Origin: Nitrospira sp. KM1
GTDB taxonomy: Bacteria > Nitrospirota > Nitrospiria > Nitrospirales > Nitrospiraceae
NCBI RefSeq assembly: GCF_011405515.1
Contig: NZ_AP022671.1
Coordinates: 4,207,501 to 4,271,500 of the forward strand
Length of the DNA: 64,000 nucleotides
Reading direction: 5' to 3'
Shown here: positions 51,221 to 60,652 of the stretch, one piece after another
Position numbering within the stretch: position 1 is the first letter of the stretch
Layout of the letters: the number at the start of each line of letters is the position of its first letter
Notes under the pieces: model-generated
The model's input: only the letters and a program-made list of their open reading frames with translations
Told to the model about the DNA's origin: nothing
The model's database searches: none
Program-made: the position numbers and the translations under genes

Positions 51221-51410
51221 GGTAACCGTGTGGCTGCCGAATGCTTGGGCACTCTTGCTGGTCGGTCATTGGCGGCATAGATAACGGCTGTGCTTATGTC
51301 AATCGGCTATAAGAACTATTGACCCTACGTAGGTGAACTCATTACAGTAGGGCCCGTTTTGTCAGAAAAGGTCGCTATTTTTTCTCACTAGTGCGATTAG
51401 GGGCTAGAGA

Positions 51411-52193
51411 GTGCGGGTTGGCCTAACGGTTGTTTTCGGCATAGTCTGCGTTCTTGTTGGTGGACCTGCTATTGCCGAGGAGCTGGCTGCAGTTGAAGCC
51501 GCTGTTGCATCGTTCGGCCAAGATATCGTCTCATCCTCTCCTGTCAGCGACGGCCCTTCCAAGTTAGGCGACTTGGGTTCCGGCACTGCGGCTTGCGAGA
51601 AGGGCACCCATCAATCGCCGATCAATATTAAGACCGTTCATCAGCCCAAAGTCCATGACGGTTTGTTGGTTCACTACCACCCGGCTCCCGTTCATATTCT
51701 GAATAGCCATCACACGATCACTGTGGACTATCAATCCGGCGGGACCCTCGAGGTGGCCGGACGCGCCTATGATTTGGAGGAGTTTCACTTCCACGAGCCC
51801 AGTGAGCACCAATTGAACGGTAAGACCTACCCAATGGAAGCGCATCTGGTGCATCGGGACCAAGCCGGGCATCTCGTCGTCGTCGCCGTGTTGATGGAGC
51901 AGGGGCCGGAGATCCCTTCATTGGCTCAAGTGTGGGATCGGATTCCGAGTAGTAAGCAAGACCAGGTCCGGGACCTGTTTTTTAATGCTCAGGATTTGTT
52001 GCCCCGCAACCTTCACCATTATGCCTACGACGGCTCGCTCACCACGCCTCCCTGTACTGAGGGAGTACATTGGATTGTCCTTAAAGAGGCAATATACATC
52101 ACGGCTGCGCACATCCAGCGCTTTGTCTCGCTCATCGGCCATAATGCAAGATCGATTCAACAGCTCAATGAACGGGACGTCGATGAGGAATGA
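51411..52193 (+). CDS. Periplasmic alpha-carbonic anhydrase
   Basis: The 260-residue protein starts at GTG and has a signal peptide (residues 1-22). The zinc ligands are visible as EFHFHEPSEH (two His) and EAHLVHRD (third His). Other family motifs are HQSPINI, SLTTPPCTEGVHWIVLK, and the Glu of SEHQLNG. It interconverts CO2 and bicarbonate in the periplasm, useful for inorganic-carbon supply in an autotroph. Length and motifs are complete. Confidence 0.95.
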   Translation: MRVGLTVVFGIVCVLVGGPAIAEELAAVEAAVASFGQDIVSSSPVSDGPSKLGDLGSGTAACEKGTHQSPINIKTVHQPKVHDGLLVHYHPAPVHILNSHHTITVDYQSGGTLEVAGRAYDLEEFHFHEPSEHQLNGKTYPMEAHLVHRDQAGHLVVVAVLMEQGPEIPSLAQVWDRIPSSKQDQVRDLFFNAQDLLPRNLHHYAYDGSLTTPPCTEGVHWIVLKEAIYITAAHIQRFVSLIGHNARSIQQLNERDVDEE

Positions 52194-52416
52194 GAGGGGA
52201 TTGTTTGGCCCTTTGCTTCCTGCTTCTCTCGGTGCCCGGAGCCTACCATGCGAAAGTTCCCAAGGCGAATCCTGAAATCTTTCCTCTTCAGCGACAATTG
52301 GCTAAACAGAAAACAGCTTCAAGGCATCGTACTGAGAGCATTGTTCCTGTCATGCACTGGCGTGAGATGAGAGATTTCTTCAAGCGAACTAGTGTTCATT
52401 AGATGGGGGGGTAGGT

Positions 52417-54168
52417 ATGTTCGATACGCTTTTGTCGCGCGCGGTTACGGCGGTGTGTCCACGCATGGTTCTGACCTCTGTCTGTGTCCTTGTGGTCGTT
52501 GTGGAACTGACAGGATGCAGCAGTACGAACGACCGGATCGCCGGTTCTGACGGTTCGGTTGCCCCGGCGAGGGAGGACGCCATAGGTCATGGAGCTGCGG
52601 GAGATCGTCGTGGCAAGAGCTTCGTCAGCGCGAGACGGCAAGGCAGCCCAGCTGATTCTTGTTGGGCCAACCTTCCCGTTCCCACACCCACTCTACCGGC
52701 CCATCGCGTCGTCCAACTTGTGAACTGTTCCAATCAAACGTTGCTCGGTGCGGCCAATGCGGCAAAACAGCCTGGACCCATACCGCTCACGGCTGTTTTC
52801 CCGAGGGAGAAAACCTGGGTCATGGCACCGTTTACCCCCGGCAGCACGGCGAACGTCCTGACTATCGACATTCCACCGCAATGGGAGAACACCAAGTGCG
52901 CCCCGGGGGTGCAGAGTTGTGATGCCGTAGGTCCACGATTCTGGGCGCGGACCGGCTGCCGGTATGATATTGCGTCGGACCGTGCTCAATGCGAGACGGG
53001 TGGCTGCGGGGGAAAATATGACTGTAGTGCGGCCAAGCAGGGCGCTTCAGTTGGAACGACCATTGCGGAGTGGACGTTCTATGAGCCGGTGGTGGCTCCG
53101 CTTCCGCCGGACAAGCCCATCCTTCACTACAACAAAGATTCTCCAGACATCAGCGCCGTCGACGGTGTCAACCTGACCATCGATATTCAGCCGCTCAACA
53201 GCAGTCCCCATGATCCGTTCGATGCATTAGGTGGACATGACATCCAATGGCTGGCGGAGCAATATCCTTTGAGCAAGGCCGGTGAGGATTTGCGGGCTCC
53301 TGGTCAGTGTCTGGATACGTTTCGGCTGAAGCGCTCTGATCTCACGTCGGGCACACGTGCGTTCGTCATTGTCGATAACAATGGTCAACCGGTCGGAGGG
53401 GACAGCACGGTCGCGTGCTTTTCGAACTGTGCAAAGTATGCGTATCCGGCCCCTCCACCTGAGAACTGCGACGATTCAGACCACAACTCGCAGTGTTATC
53501 TCTGGAAAGCGTTTTGTTTGGGCGATCCGAGTCAGTATGGACCGGCCAGGGGAAAGTGCACGCAGAACAGCGATTGTCCGGTGGGCGGCGCCTGTTGGGA
53601 TCTCAAGGATCCGAAGTCCCCCCTTGATCACACTTGTCAGGGCCGGGCATTTATCAAAAATGCCATCTGTGATCCGAACGTGTGCACCTATCCATACGGC
53701 TACGTCGATCCGGTGAAGAACGTTCAATTCTATTCCACACAGCCTCCCTTCGGTCGCTGCACAGACGTCACGTCGGATCCGAAGAAATGCATCGGCGACG
53801 ATACATTGCATAACGTCCTTCCAAAAGCGTACACCTGGCCCAATGATCCGCAGGTGTACGGCGGCGACGCCACGGCCTATCGCGTGATCTTTGCCCCGGG
53901 CGGCACGACCGTGCCGGTTACTCCAGCCGGTCCAATTCCCATGTGCAGCGCACTGCCGACGATTTATGGCTATGCAAGCCAATATGGAGGGCCAAACAGC
54001 GATAGCAAGCCCTGCGATACCCCGGTCAACCAGGGTGGCGCCATGTTCGGGGTGGCGTTTCCCAACGCCACATCTCAAAAGCCGTGGGCCTGCGATGTGG
54101 GCGGAGGATCGGGGGATAACGGCGTGATCTGTCGTTGGAAGTCGGATGACAAGAAATCACAGAAATAG
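52417..54168 (+). CDS. Thaumatin-like lipoprotein
   Basis: The 583-residue protein has a lipoprotein signal with lipobox VELTGC at about residue 34. Residues 95-240 look like a thaumatin/osmotin domain: RVVQLVNCSNQTLLG, IDIPPQWENT, RFWARTGCRYD, and CETGGCGGKYDCS followed by TTIAEWTFYEP. A Cys-rich C-terminal part follows with CTQNSDCPVGGACWD, a pattern seen in bacterial secreted Cys-rich proteins. Bacterial thaumatin-like proteins are uncommon; the family binds or cleaves beta-glucans in plants and fungi. The role here is unknown. Confidence 0.78.
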   Translation: MFDTLLSRAVTAVCPRMVLTSVCVLVVVVELTGCSSTNDRIAGSDGSVAPAREDAIGHGAAGDRRGKSFVSARRQGSPADSCWANLPVPTPTLPAHRVVQLVNCSNQTLLGAANAAKQPGPIPLTAVFPREKTWVMAPFTPGSTANVLTIDIPPQWENTKCAPGVQSCDAVGPRFWARTGCRYDIASDRAQCETGGCGGKYDCSAAKQGASVGTTIAEWTFYEPVVAPLPPDKPILHYNKDSPDISAVDGVNLTIDIQPLNSSPHDPFDALGGHDIQWLAEQYPLSKAGEDLRAPGQCLDTFRLKRSDLTSGTRAFVIVDNNGQPVGGDSTVACFSNCAKYAYPAPPPENCDDSDHNSQCYLWKAFCLGDPSQYGPARGKCTQNSDCPVGGACWDLKDPKSPLDHTCQGRAFIKNAICDPNVCTYPYGYVDPVKNVQFYSTQPPFGRCTDVTSDPKKCIGDDTLHNVLPKAYTWPNDPQVYGGDATAYRVIFAPGGTTVPVTPAGPIPMCSALPTIYGYASQYGGPNSDSKPCDTPVNQGGAMFGVAFPNATSQKPWACDVGGGSGDNGVICRWKSDDKKSQK

Positions 54169-54338
54169 CGATGAGGCTTCGGACCCTGTTGCAGGTAAGG
54201 CAAAGAGTGTCCGGAGGCTGACAATCATATATGCCGCAGCTGATTCAAGGGATCAGCTAAACAGATAGCGAACTCTTGATACCGAATAGGCTGGCCGGCT
54301 TGGCCGCCCGGAGTTTTTGAGCATGAACAGAATGAAGG

Positions 54339-54650
54339 TTACGGCTCGCTGATCGGCACATCCTTCAAAAAAGCTGAAAGATCGGGATTGGCATAGGCTC
54401 CGTACGCATCGACCAGATTGCCGCGAGTGCCGTCCACCGCCTGAATCGCATAGACCACCGCAAGTTCCTCCGGATCGCTGGCTCCTTCGAAGCGATAATG
54501 TTCCACAATCTTCAAATCTCCGGACATGAAGGTCCTGCCGCTTCCTGCCGCTTGAAACTTTTTGTCGATCATCTCAAAGTTGGCAGTGAACCCCCGTTTC
54601 TCAAGATCGCGAACCGCGTCAGCAACGGTCTGATAAGCATGCAGCTCCAT
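54339..54650 (-). CDS. Conserved small hypothetical protein
   Basis: The 103-residue product (MELHAYQTVADAVRDLEKRG, and YGAYANPDLSAFLKDVP near the end) belongs to a small family often mislabelled as phosphoribosylpyrophosphate synthetase; no PRPP-synthetase motif is present. It looks soluble and alpha-beta. Function unknown. Confidence 0.75.
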   Translation of the reverse strand: MELHAYQTVADAVRDLEKRGFTANFEMIDKKFQAAGSGRTFMSGDLKIVEHYRFEGASDPEELAVVYAIQAVDGTRGNLVDAYGAYANPDLSAFLKDVPISEP

Positions 54651-54789
54651 GCAATCAATATAAGACGCCTAGGCTGCTAGTTCCAGCGTGAATCTTTGTT
54701 GTCCACTTCCGCGAAGTCCAGGAGACAGATCGAGGTCTTCCGTCAAACTTCCATTGCATAGCAGTGCCGTCGGGCATAAGAGTCAATCA

Positions 54790-55107
54790 GTGAAGCAGAG
54801 ATCGAAGGACCAACAACTTCATGACAAGATCTGCTTGGCGATCGGGCAGAAGCACCTTATTGAGTTTACCTACCAGAGGCTCCGGCGCATTGCAGAACCG
54901 CATGACTACGGGGAGATGAACGGCAGCGAACAACTTCTTGTCTATCAGGTTGAAGGGGAGAGTCGCTCTGGCAGATTGCCTGATTGGCGTCTCATACGGG
55001 TCTCACAGATGAGCCGGCTTCAGGTATTGGATCGAGCATTTCCTGGCAACCGGACGGTGCCCTCCGGTAAGCACAAACAGTGGGAGCGACTTTTCATCAG
55101 AGTGTGA
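54790..55107 (+). CDS. Small WYL-like protein
   Basis: From the GTG at 54790 the 105-residue product reads VKQRSKDQQLHDKICLAIG, IEFTYQRLRRIAEPHDYGEM and WRLIRVSQMSRLQVLD, which looks like a stand-alone WYL-type ligand-binding domain (RxxEPHxYG and LxxV patterns). WYL domains sense ligands in transcription factors and defence proteins. The frame extends back to 54688 without a better start. Confidence 0.65.
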   Translation: MKQRSKDQQLHDKICLAIGQKHLIEFTYQRLRRIAEPHDYGEMNGSEQLLVYQVEGESRSGRLPDWRLIRVSQMSRLQVLDRAFPGNRTVPSGKHKQWERLFIRV

Positions 55108-55137
55108 GAACGCGAAAGGGAGGTTCCATGGCCCTTT

Positions 55138-55626
55138 TCAGGGCATGGCGGACTTCGGCGCGTTGCATCGAATGCCAGGCAGAAGTGTGCAGGCGGTCTT
55201 TTCGCAACTGCTTCTGATCCTGTTCATGACCTCGCTCTGTTGAATATCGTGATCGCGCCAGGTGCGGTCGTCTTTGGTCATTTGTCCGACTTCCTTCAGA
55301 TACACGTCCCACAGGGCCTTGCATCGAAGGTCTGACGCGGCGGCGTCTCTGGTATCGGCGGCGTTGCAACTCCCACCGAACTGTCCAAGATACAATACCG
55401 CTCGGTCATCGTGTGCGCGCCATTCGACCTGATCGTCGGTGATGAGCCGTGCCTCATCCGAGTAATGCTTCCATAAGTCGGAACAAGATTCCACTGGAAC
55501 GACGACCACCTGAGACTCGGTTTCCGGCCCCGGGCCTGCTTCGTCCCATGCAAAGAGCGCACATCCGCCAAGAGTGCAGAGACCGCCTGCGAAAATGACG
55601 TTGCGCACCAATCCTTGAAGTGTCAT
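55138..55626 (-). CDS. Hypothetical lipoprotein
   Basis: From the ATG at 55626 the 162-residue product has a signal with lipobox LGGC at about residue 22 (VIFAGGLCTLGGCALF) and several Cys residues later (CSDLWKHYSDEARLI, CNAADTRDAAASDLRCKALW). It starts 37 bp after the transglycosylase stop on the same strand, so it is probably the second gene of that operon. No family recognised. Confidence 0.65.
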   Translation of the reverse strand: MTLQGLVRNVIFAGGLCTLGGCALFAWDEAGPGPETESQVVVVPVESCSDLWKHYSDEARLITDDQVEWRAHDDRAVLYLGQFGGSCNAADTRDAAASDLRCKALWDVYLKEVGQMTKDDRTWRDHDIQQSEVMNRIRSSCEKTACTLLPGIRCNAPKSAMP

Positions 55627-55663
55627 GAGACGCCTTCGAATGGTTGACCTGCCATGCGTATCC

Positions 55664-57175
55664 CTAGGGGGAACCGGAGACGGTATGCCGAAGTTCATTG
55701 CGGACTTTTTCGTTTTCCGCCCGCTGGTCTTCGACGAGCTTATAGGCAATGTAGTACTTGTAAATATTGGAGACGTAGGTAACTGTTTCTTCGCCGATCC
55801 GTTTGGCGGCGATGATTTCCACGTTGTTGAACCAGACGTTCGGATCGAGGCCGCGCTGTGCCGCTTCTTTTCTGAGTTTTTGTACCCGGCCCGGCCCCGC
55901 GTTGTAGGCGGCAAACGAGAATAATGTTCTGTTTCGCGCATCCATCTGTTCTTTTGCAAAAAAATCATCCCGCAGAAACCGCACGTATTTGATCCCGGCG
56001 TGAATATTCGGCTCGATCAGCGTAATGTCTCCGGTATCCATCTCCTTGCCGGTAGCCGGCATCAGCTGCATGACTCCGATGGCGCCGACCTCGCTCCTGG
56101 CGTTTTGATCAAGCAACGATTCCTGGTAGCCCTGTGCGATCATCAGCAGGTAATCCATGTCATACTGGGTTCCATAGGCTTTGAAGAACTTGACCGTCGC
56201 CTCGAATTTCTTCATCTCACCGGCGGACGTGGCCTGTTTCACCACACGGGGATTGCCATCGCCCCCGTACTTCTTGACGAGGGCCTTCCCGAAGTCTGAT
56301 TTCTGTCCGTAGGCCTTCGCGAACGCGGCGATCTCCTCCTTTAGCTTGGGGCTATCTTTTCGGATCATCCAGGCCAAGTCGCCGCCGGCATGGACGACGA
56401 TCTTCTTGTGGGGGGTGAGCTTCTTGAACACCTTAGACCACAAGAGCGCCTGGTACTGGTCGACCACGATGATTCCCACGAATCCAGCATTGACCATCTC
56501 CAGGAGGTCGTCGTCCTGGAGGTCTTCCGGGGCTGCCTTGAGGCGCACCGGCGGCCGTTGTTCTTGCGCGAACCTTTCGTTGAGGTGCTCCAAATGAGTC
56601 CAGTAACTGGACGATGGACGGACGAACACTTCCTGCCCGGAAAGGTCGTCGATCGAGGTGAGCTTGGGCGACGCGGGCCCGGTGACGACGATTTCCTTGA
56701 CGCCGCGAAAGAACGGAGCGCCGAAATCGACCTTCTCCATGCGCTCCGGGGTCACGGTCAGTATGCCTGCGGCAATATCGCCTCGCCCTTCCAACAGGCC
56801 GGCAATCAGCTTGTCGCGCGAGGTCGGGATAAACACCACGTGGGTGCGGATATGCTTTCCATGAGTCTGGTAGCGGTTATTGATTTCTTCCTGAAAGGCT
56901 TTGAGCATTTCATATTCGGCGCCGGTCTGTCTCGCGCCGTTGAGCCAATAGGAAGTGCGAGAGGGAGCGACGAGCGCACGAATCACGCGCCGTTGAATCA
57001 TCCCGTCCAGATCGCCGGTCCAGGGCTTGAGCGCTGCCTCCTGTGGCAGGTCCACCTCTTTTGAGGCTGGCGCGTCTTGCGCCCATGAGGAGAGGGAAAG
57101 AGAACTACAGATGCAGACAGCAGTCAGGAGAAGAAATTTCACACAGCCTCCCCATGTGGAACGAATGGCCATCAA
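55664..57175 (-). CDS. mltF: MltF-type membrane-bound lytic transglycosylase
   Basis: The 503-residue protein has a signal peptide (to about residue 33), an N-terminal SBP_bac_3-like (periplasmic binding) domain in residues 60-300, and a C-terminal SLT domain with the catalytic Glu in GYQESLLDQNARSEVGAIGVMQLMP and later AAYNAGPGRV. This two-domain layout is that of MltF, which cleaves peptidoglycan between MurNAc and GlcNAc. It is followed by a lipoprotein gene. Confidence 0.9.
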   Translation of the reverse strand: MMAIRSTWGGCVKFLLLTAVCICSSLSLSSWAQDAPASKEVDLPQEAALKPWTGDLDGMIQRRVIRALVAPSRTSYWLNGARQTGAEYEMLKAFQEEINNRYQTHGKHIRTHVVFIPTSRDKLIAGLLEGRGDIAAGILTVTPERMEKVDFGAPFFRGVKEIVVTGPASPKLTSIDDLSGQEVFVRPSSSYWTHLEHLNERFAQEQRPPVRLKAAPEDLQDDDLLEMVNAGFVGIIVVDQYQALLWSKVFKKLTPHKKIVVHAGGDLAWMIRKDSPKLKEEIAAFAKAYGQKSDFGKALVKKYGGDGNPRVVKQATSAGEMKKFEATVKFFKAYGTQYDMDYLLMIAQGYQESLLDQNARSEVGAIGVMQLMPATGKEMDTGDITLIEPNIHAGIKYVRFLRDDFFAKEQMDARNRTLFSFAAYNAGPGRVQKLRKEAAQRGLDPNVWFNNVEIIAAKRIGEETVTYVSNIYKYYIAYKLVEDQRAENEKVRNELRHTVSGSP

Positions 57176-57287
57176 GACGTCGGGAGGCTAACATCGGCGG
57201 CTTCATCCGGTCAACGGCGGAGAATTCGGCCGGATGAGAGTCACACCGGAGCCATGCGGGATTTCGTTCGCGCGCGTAAGGCCGGGT

Positions 57288-58475
57288 TCAGATCCGCTCC
57301 ACGACGATGGCCAGTGCTTCACCGCCTCCTATGCAGAGGCTGGCGAGTCCACGCCGTGCTTCCCGTTCGGCCATGGAATGGAGAAGGGTCGTGAGTATGC
57401 GGGCTCCCGTGGCCCCGATGGGATGGCCCAATGCGATCGCTCCACCCTTGACGTTCACCTTCGTACCTTCAAGTCCCAAGTCACGATTGATCGCAAGCGA
57501 TACGGCTGAAAATGCTTCATTGATCTCGAAGAGATCAATGTCGGCCAATGAAAGACCGATTTTCTTCATAACCAGTCTGATGGCCTCCACCGGCGCGATT
57601 GTCAGCCATTCCGGCGCTAGCGCAGCTCCCGCATATCCGACAATGCGTGCCATCGGTTTCAGCCCCAGTTGAGCGGCGGTCTCTTCCGGCATCAAGACCA
57701 GTGCGGCTGCGCCGTCATTGAACGAGGGTGAGTTGCCGACTGTGAGAATTCCGTTACTCCGAAATGCCGGCTTGAGCTCGCGCATCTTGTTCAGGTCGAC
57801 TCGATTCGGTTCTTCATCGTCACGGACCGTCAGAGAAGCGCCTTTCCTCTGCGGCACATTCACCGGCACGATCTCAGGCGTGAATAGTTCTGCTTCAATG
57901 GCATGCCGGGCACGATGGTAACTTTCCAAGGCGAAATCGTCGAGCTCTGTTCTTGTGAGGCCATACTTCGCCGCGCAGAGCTCGCCGGCATCGCCCATAT
58001 GGAAGTCGTTGTACACATCCCATAGGCCGTCTTTGATCATACTGTCGATCAACTCCGCATGACCAAGACGATAGCCCTGCCTGGCTTTCTCCAGCAGATA
58101 AGGGGCACGGGTCATGTTCTCCATACCGCCTGCGACGATGATATTCGCTTCCCCTAGCGAGATGGCACGAGACGCCATGATGACCGCCTCGATGCCTGAT
58201 CCACAGACTTTGTTGATCGTGGTCGCTCCGGTCGAGTGGGGAATCCCAGCGCCGATTGAGGCTTGCCGGGCGGGGGCCTGGCCGAGTCCCGCCGTCAGCA
58301 CGCAACCCATCAGCACCTGATCCACACGATCAGGTGGCAAGTCGATGCGCCTCAGCGCTTCGGCAATCACAATGCTGCCCAATTTGGTGGCAGGGACCGA
58401 AACGAACGCACCGTTGAAGGCGCCGATCGGCGTTCGTACGGCGCTGACAATCACTGTTGGTTTTAACTCGGTCAT
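57288..58475 (-). CDS. Acetyl-CoA acetyltransferase (thiolase)
   Basis: The ATG at 58475 gives a 395-residue thiolase: MTELKPTVIVSAVRTPIG start, nucleophilic Cys in NKVCGSGIEAV (near residue 90), His in GGAIALGHPIGATGAR and the second Cys in LCIGGGEALAI. It condenses or cleaves acetyl/acyl-CoA. It lies 25 bp downstream of the acyl-CoA dehydrogenase gene on the same strand, so the two form an operon for beta-oxidation or acetoacetyl-CoA formation. Confidence 0.92.
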   Translation of the reverse strand: MTELKPTVIVSAVRTPIGAFNGAFVSVPATKLGSIVIAEALRRIDLPPDRVDQVLMGCVLTAGLGQAPARQASIGAGIPHSTGATTINKVCGSGIEAVIMASRAISLGEANIIVAGGMENMTRAPYLLEKARQGYRLGHAELIDSMIKDGLWDVYNDFHMGDAGELCAAKYGLTRTELDDFALESYHRARHAIEAELFTPEIVPVNVPQRKGASLTVRDDEEPNRVDLNKMRELKPAFRSNGILTVGNSPSFNDGAAALVLMPEETAAQLGLKPMARIVGYAGAALAPEWLTIAPVEAIRLVMKKIGLSLADIDLFEINEAFSAVSLAINRDLGLEGTKVNVKGGAIALGHPIGATGARILTTLLHSMAEREARRGLASLCIGGGEALAIVVERI

Positions 58476-58500
58476 GGAGGCGAGCCTAGCGTTGATCCGG

Positions 58501-60417
58501 CTATGGAGAGGCATTCGTAGTGCTGGAGCGCGGCGTCTCATGAAGAGCTGGTTCATCTTTGACGCAAGGCAGAATCCCTTCTTCGAGCCATGCGTATTGA
58601 CCGTCCATGATCGCCTTGGACAGACTGTAGACCTGTGTATCTCTTTCCCGTTGCTGTACTCTGCCTGCCAGTGATGAAGAGGGATGCAACCGATCCGCCA
58701 CGGATTCACAGAAATACTCGACGAGGGCCTGCATGCCAGGCTTGTCCCGCTTGTCAGGCTGAGACGCATACCAAATCGTTGCCGCCATCGGAAAAATCCA
58801 CAAACTGTCATTGACCAGATGCTGCAATAGCAATTGTTTGTTGTGCAGACGTTGTCGGTGGCGGATTGTCGACATGAGCGTTGATCTCGTCAGATCCCGA
58901 GACGAGGATTCGATGAAGCGGACCCAGCGTGCATAATCTTGTCCGACCGAGGCGGAAGAGGCAGGAGATCCTCCAAAGGGCCAGATCGAGCTCATCGCCA
59001 TGCGTGCGTAATACAGCGGCATGGTGAGTTTGTCCGACCATGTGCCCCTGAGAAAGGCCAGTCCCCGATCGATGTAGGGAGACAGCGCTTCGCGTGCCAT
59101 CCAGATGCGGAGAATCTCGCTCGTGCCTTCCCATACGAGATTAATGCGCGCGTCCCGCAGCATGCGCATCACCGCAATGGCCGGCTCACCGCTCTTGTGC
59201 TGCGACTCGGTTGTCATGAACCCGCGTCCGCCGCGGACTTGGAACAGGTCGTTCACCGCCTCCCAGTACCACTCGCTACCCAGGATCTTGGCCGCCGCGG
59301 ATTCCAATCTGAGGTCGCCCTTCCGGTTGGCCCATGCTCCACAGAAGGCCATCACCGCTTCAAGGGCAAGCGAGTATGCCGCCGTCCGGCACAGTTTCTC
59401 TCCGATCAAATTGTGCTCACCGATGGGCTTGTTCCATTGGACCCGCTTCCGCCCCCACCATCGCATGACAGAGAGGCACTGCTTCAGCCCTCCCAAACAG
59501 GCTGCTGGCAAGGTGAGCCGACCCACCGTGAGGGTGGCGAGCGCGATCCTGAGACCGTCCTCTTCTCCTCCGAGCCGATTGTCGACGGGAACGAATACGC
59601 GATCGAACGTCGGGGCGCCGTTGTAGATCGCTCGTACTCCTTCGAAGCGAAGCCGGGTGACGGAACATCCTGGCCAGTGAGTCTCCACGATGAAGGCGCC
59701 GTATCGTTTGGGGGCAGCTTGGTCCTGCACTTCCTCGGGGCGGTCCACGATGCGCGCGATCACCACGAGCATGGACGAGAGGAATTCGCCATCACGTTTG
59801 GCCGAATTGGTGATGAAGAATTTCTCCCCGCTCAGACGATAGCCGGTGGTTTGGCCCTGTTCCCTGACGCGCACGGCGTAGGTCTCAACCTTGGAAATGT
59901 CACAGCCGACATGCCGTTCCGTCAGCGCGAACCCGGAGAGTTCACCCCGGGCCAGCCGGGGCAGATAGGCCGTCTTCTGAGCCTCCGTCCCGAACAGGCG
60001 CAGGGGCTCAGGCACCCCGATTGATTGTGCGGCCGATAGCAGGACAGTGAGGGAGGAATCGACACTCCCGCACAATGTCGCGACGTGTTGGTATTCGGAT
60101 TGGGTAAATTCCTTGCCGCCGTAGCATCGTGGAATTTTAATGCCGAATGCGCCCAACTGGGCCAAATCTTTCATGACCGCTTCGGGCAACTCTCCCTCGG
60201 AATCGATCCGTTCCGGATCAAGAGGAAGGAGTGTGCTCTTGAATCGCTCGAGAAATTCCTGAGCTTGCACGCTGATGAATGGGAGGCGGATCGAACTGAA
60301 CAGGTGCCAGCGGACGTCGGACACGAAGAGACCGGCAAGAAATCCGGTGTAGGGGACTTTGTCGCGGGCGGTTTCCGCGACTGCGACGGAACCCTGAAAT
60401 ACCTCCGGTGGTGTCAT
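58501..60417 (-). CDS. Acyl-CoA dehydrogenase (long, VLCAD/ACAD9-like)
   Basis: The 638-residue protein has the three acyl-CoA dehydrogenase domains: FALTERHVGCDIS and FFITNSAKRD (FAD/beta domain), a DLFQVRGGRGFMTTES segment, and the catalytic base in LVWEGTSEILR. An additional C-terminal helical region of about 180 residues (from RGLAFLRGTW) is characteristic of the very-long-chain and ACAD9 branch. It introduces the first double bond in acyl-CoA oxidation. An N-terminal extension of about 45 residues is present. Divergent from the thiolase at 60653. Confidence 0.9.
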   Translation of the reverse strand: MTPPEVFQGSVAVAETARDKVPYTGFLAGLFVSDVRWHLFSSIRLPFISVQAQEFLERFKSTLLPLDPERIDSEGELPEAVMKDLAQLGAFGIKIPRCYGGKEFTQSEYQHVATLCGSVDSSLTVLLSAAQSIGVPEPLRLFGTEAQKTAYLPRLARGELSGFALTERHVGCDISKVETYAVRVREQGQTTGYRLSGEKFFITNSAKRDGEFLSSMLVVIARIVDRPEEVQDQAAPKRYGAFIVETHWPGCSVTRLRFEGVRAIYNGAPTFDRVFVPVDNRLGGEEDGLRIALATLTVGRLTLPAACLGGLKQCLSVMRWWGRKRVQWNKPIGEHNLIGEKLCRTAAYSLALEAVMAFCGAWANRKGDLRLESAAAKILGSEWYWEAVNDLFQVRGGRGFMTTESQHKSGEPAIAVMRMLRDARINLVWEGTSEILRIWMAREALSPYIDRGLAFLRGTWSDKLTMPLYYARMAMSSIWPFGGSPASSASVGQDYARWVRFIESSSRDLTRSTLMSTIRHRQRLHNKQLLLQHLVNDSLWIFPMAATIWYASQPDKRDKPGMQALVEYFCESVADRLHPSSSLAGRVQQRERDTQVYSLSKAIMDGQYAWLEEGILPCVKDEPALHETPRSSTTNASP

Positions 60418-60652
60418 GCGCAGCGGTCCCTTGACGGACTTCTACGATGCCGGGATCTCATCCATTGTACTGCATCGGGACGATCGTGTCATGACGCGAT
60501 CGTCAAAAAGACACCCCTCCAATGCGGGAGGCGGGTTTCGCGAGGCAACCATGAGCTGAATGGCCGTTATCGTGGTACGATAGGGATGCAACAGGCCTAC
60601 GGGCATAGGCGAGTGACAATTCTTCTTTCCGGTTCGGGACGGAGATTGCACG
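60418..60652. promoter_or_regulatory. Divergent intergenic region of the fad locus
   Basis: About 235 bp separate the two divergent operons and must hold both promoters. I see no clear consensus promoter. A fatty-acid-responsive regulator (FadR or PsrA type) would be expected to bind here, but I cannot identify an operator with confidence. Confidence 0.35.

Noticed and set aside
58939-60024. Long plus-strand open frame opposite the acyl-CoA dehydrogenase
   Set aside because: It is an antisense shadow in GC-rich DNA; the minus-strand gene has all dehydrogenase motifs.
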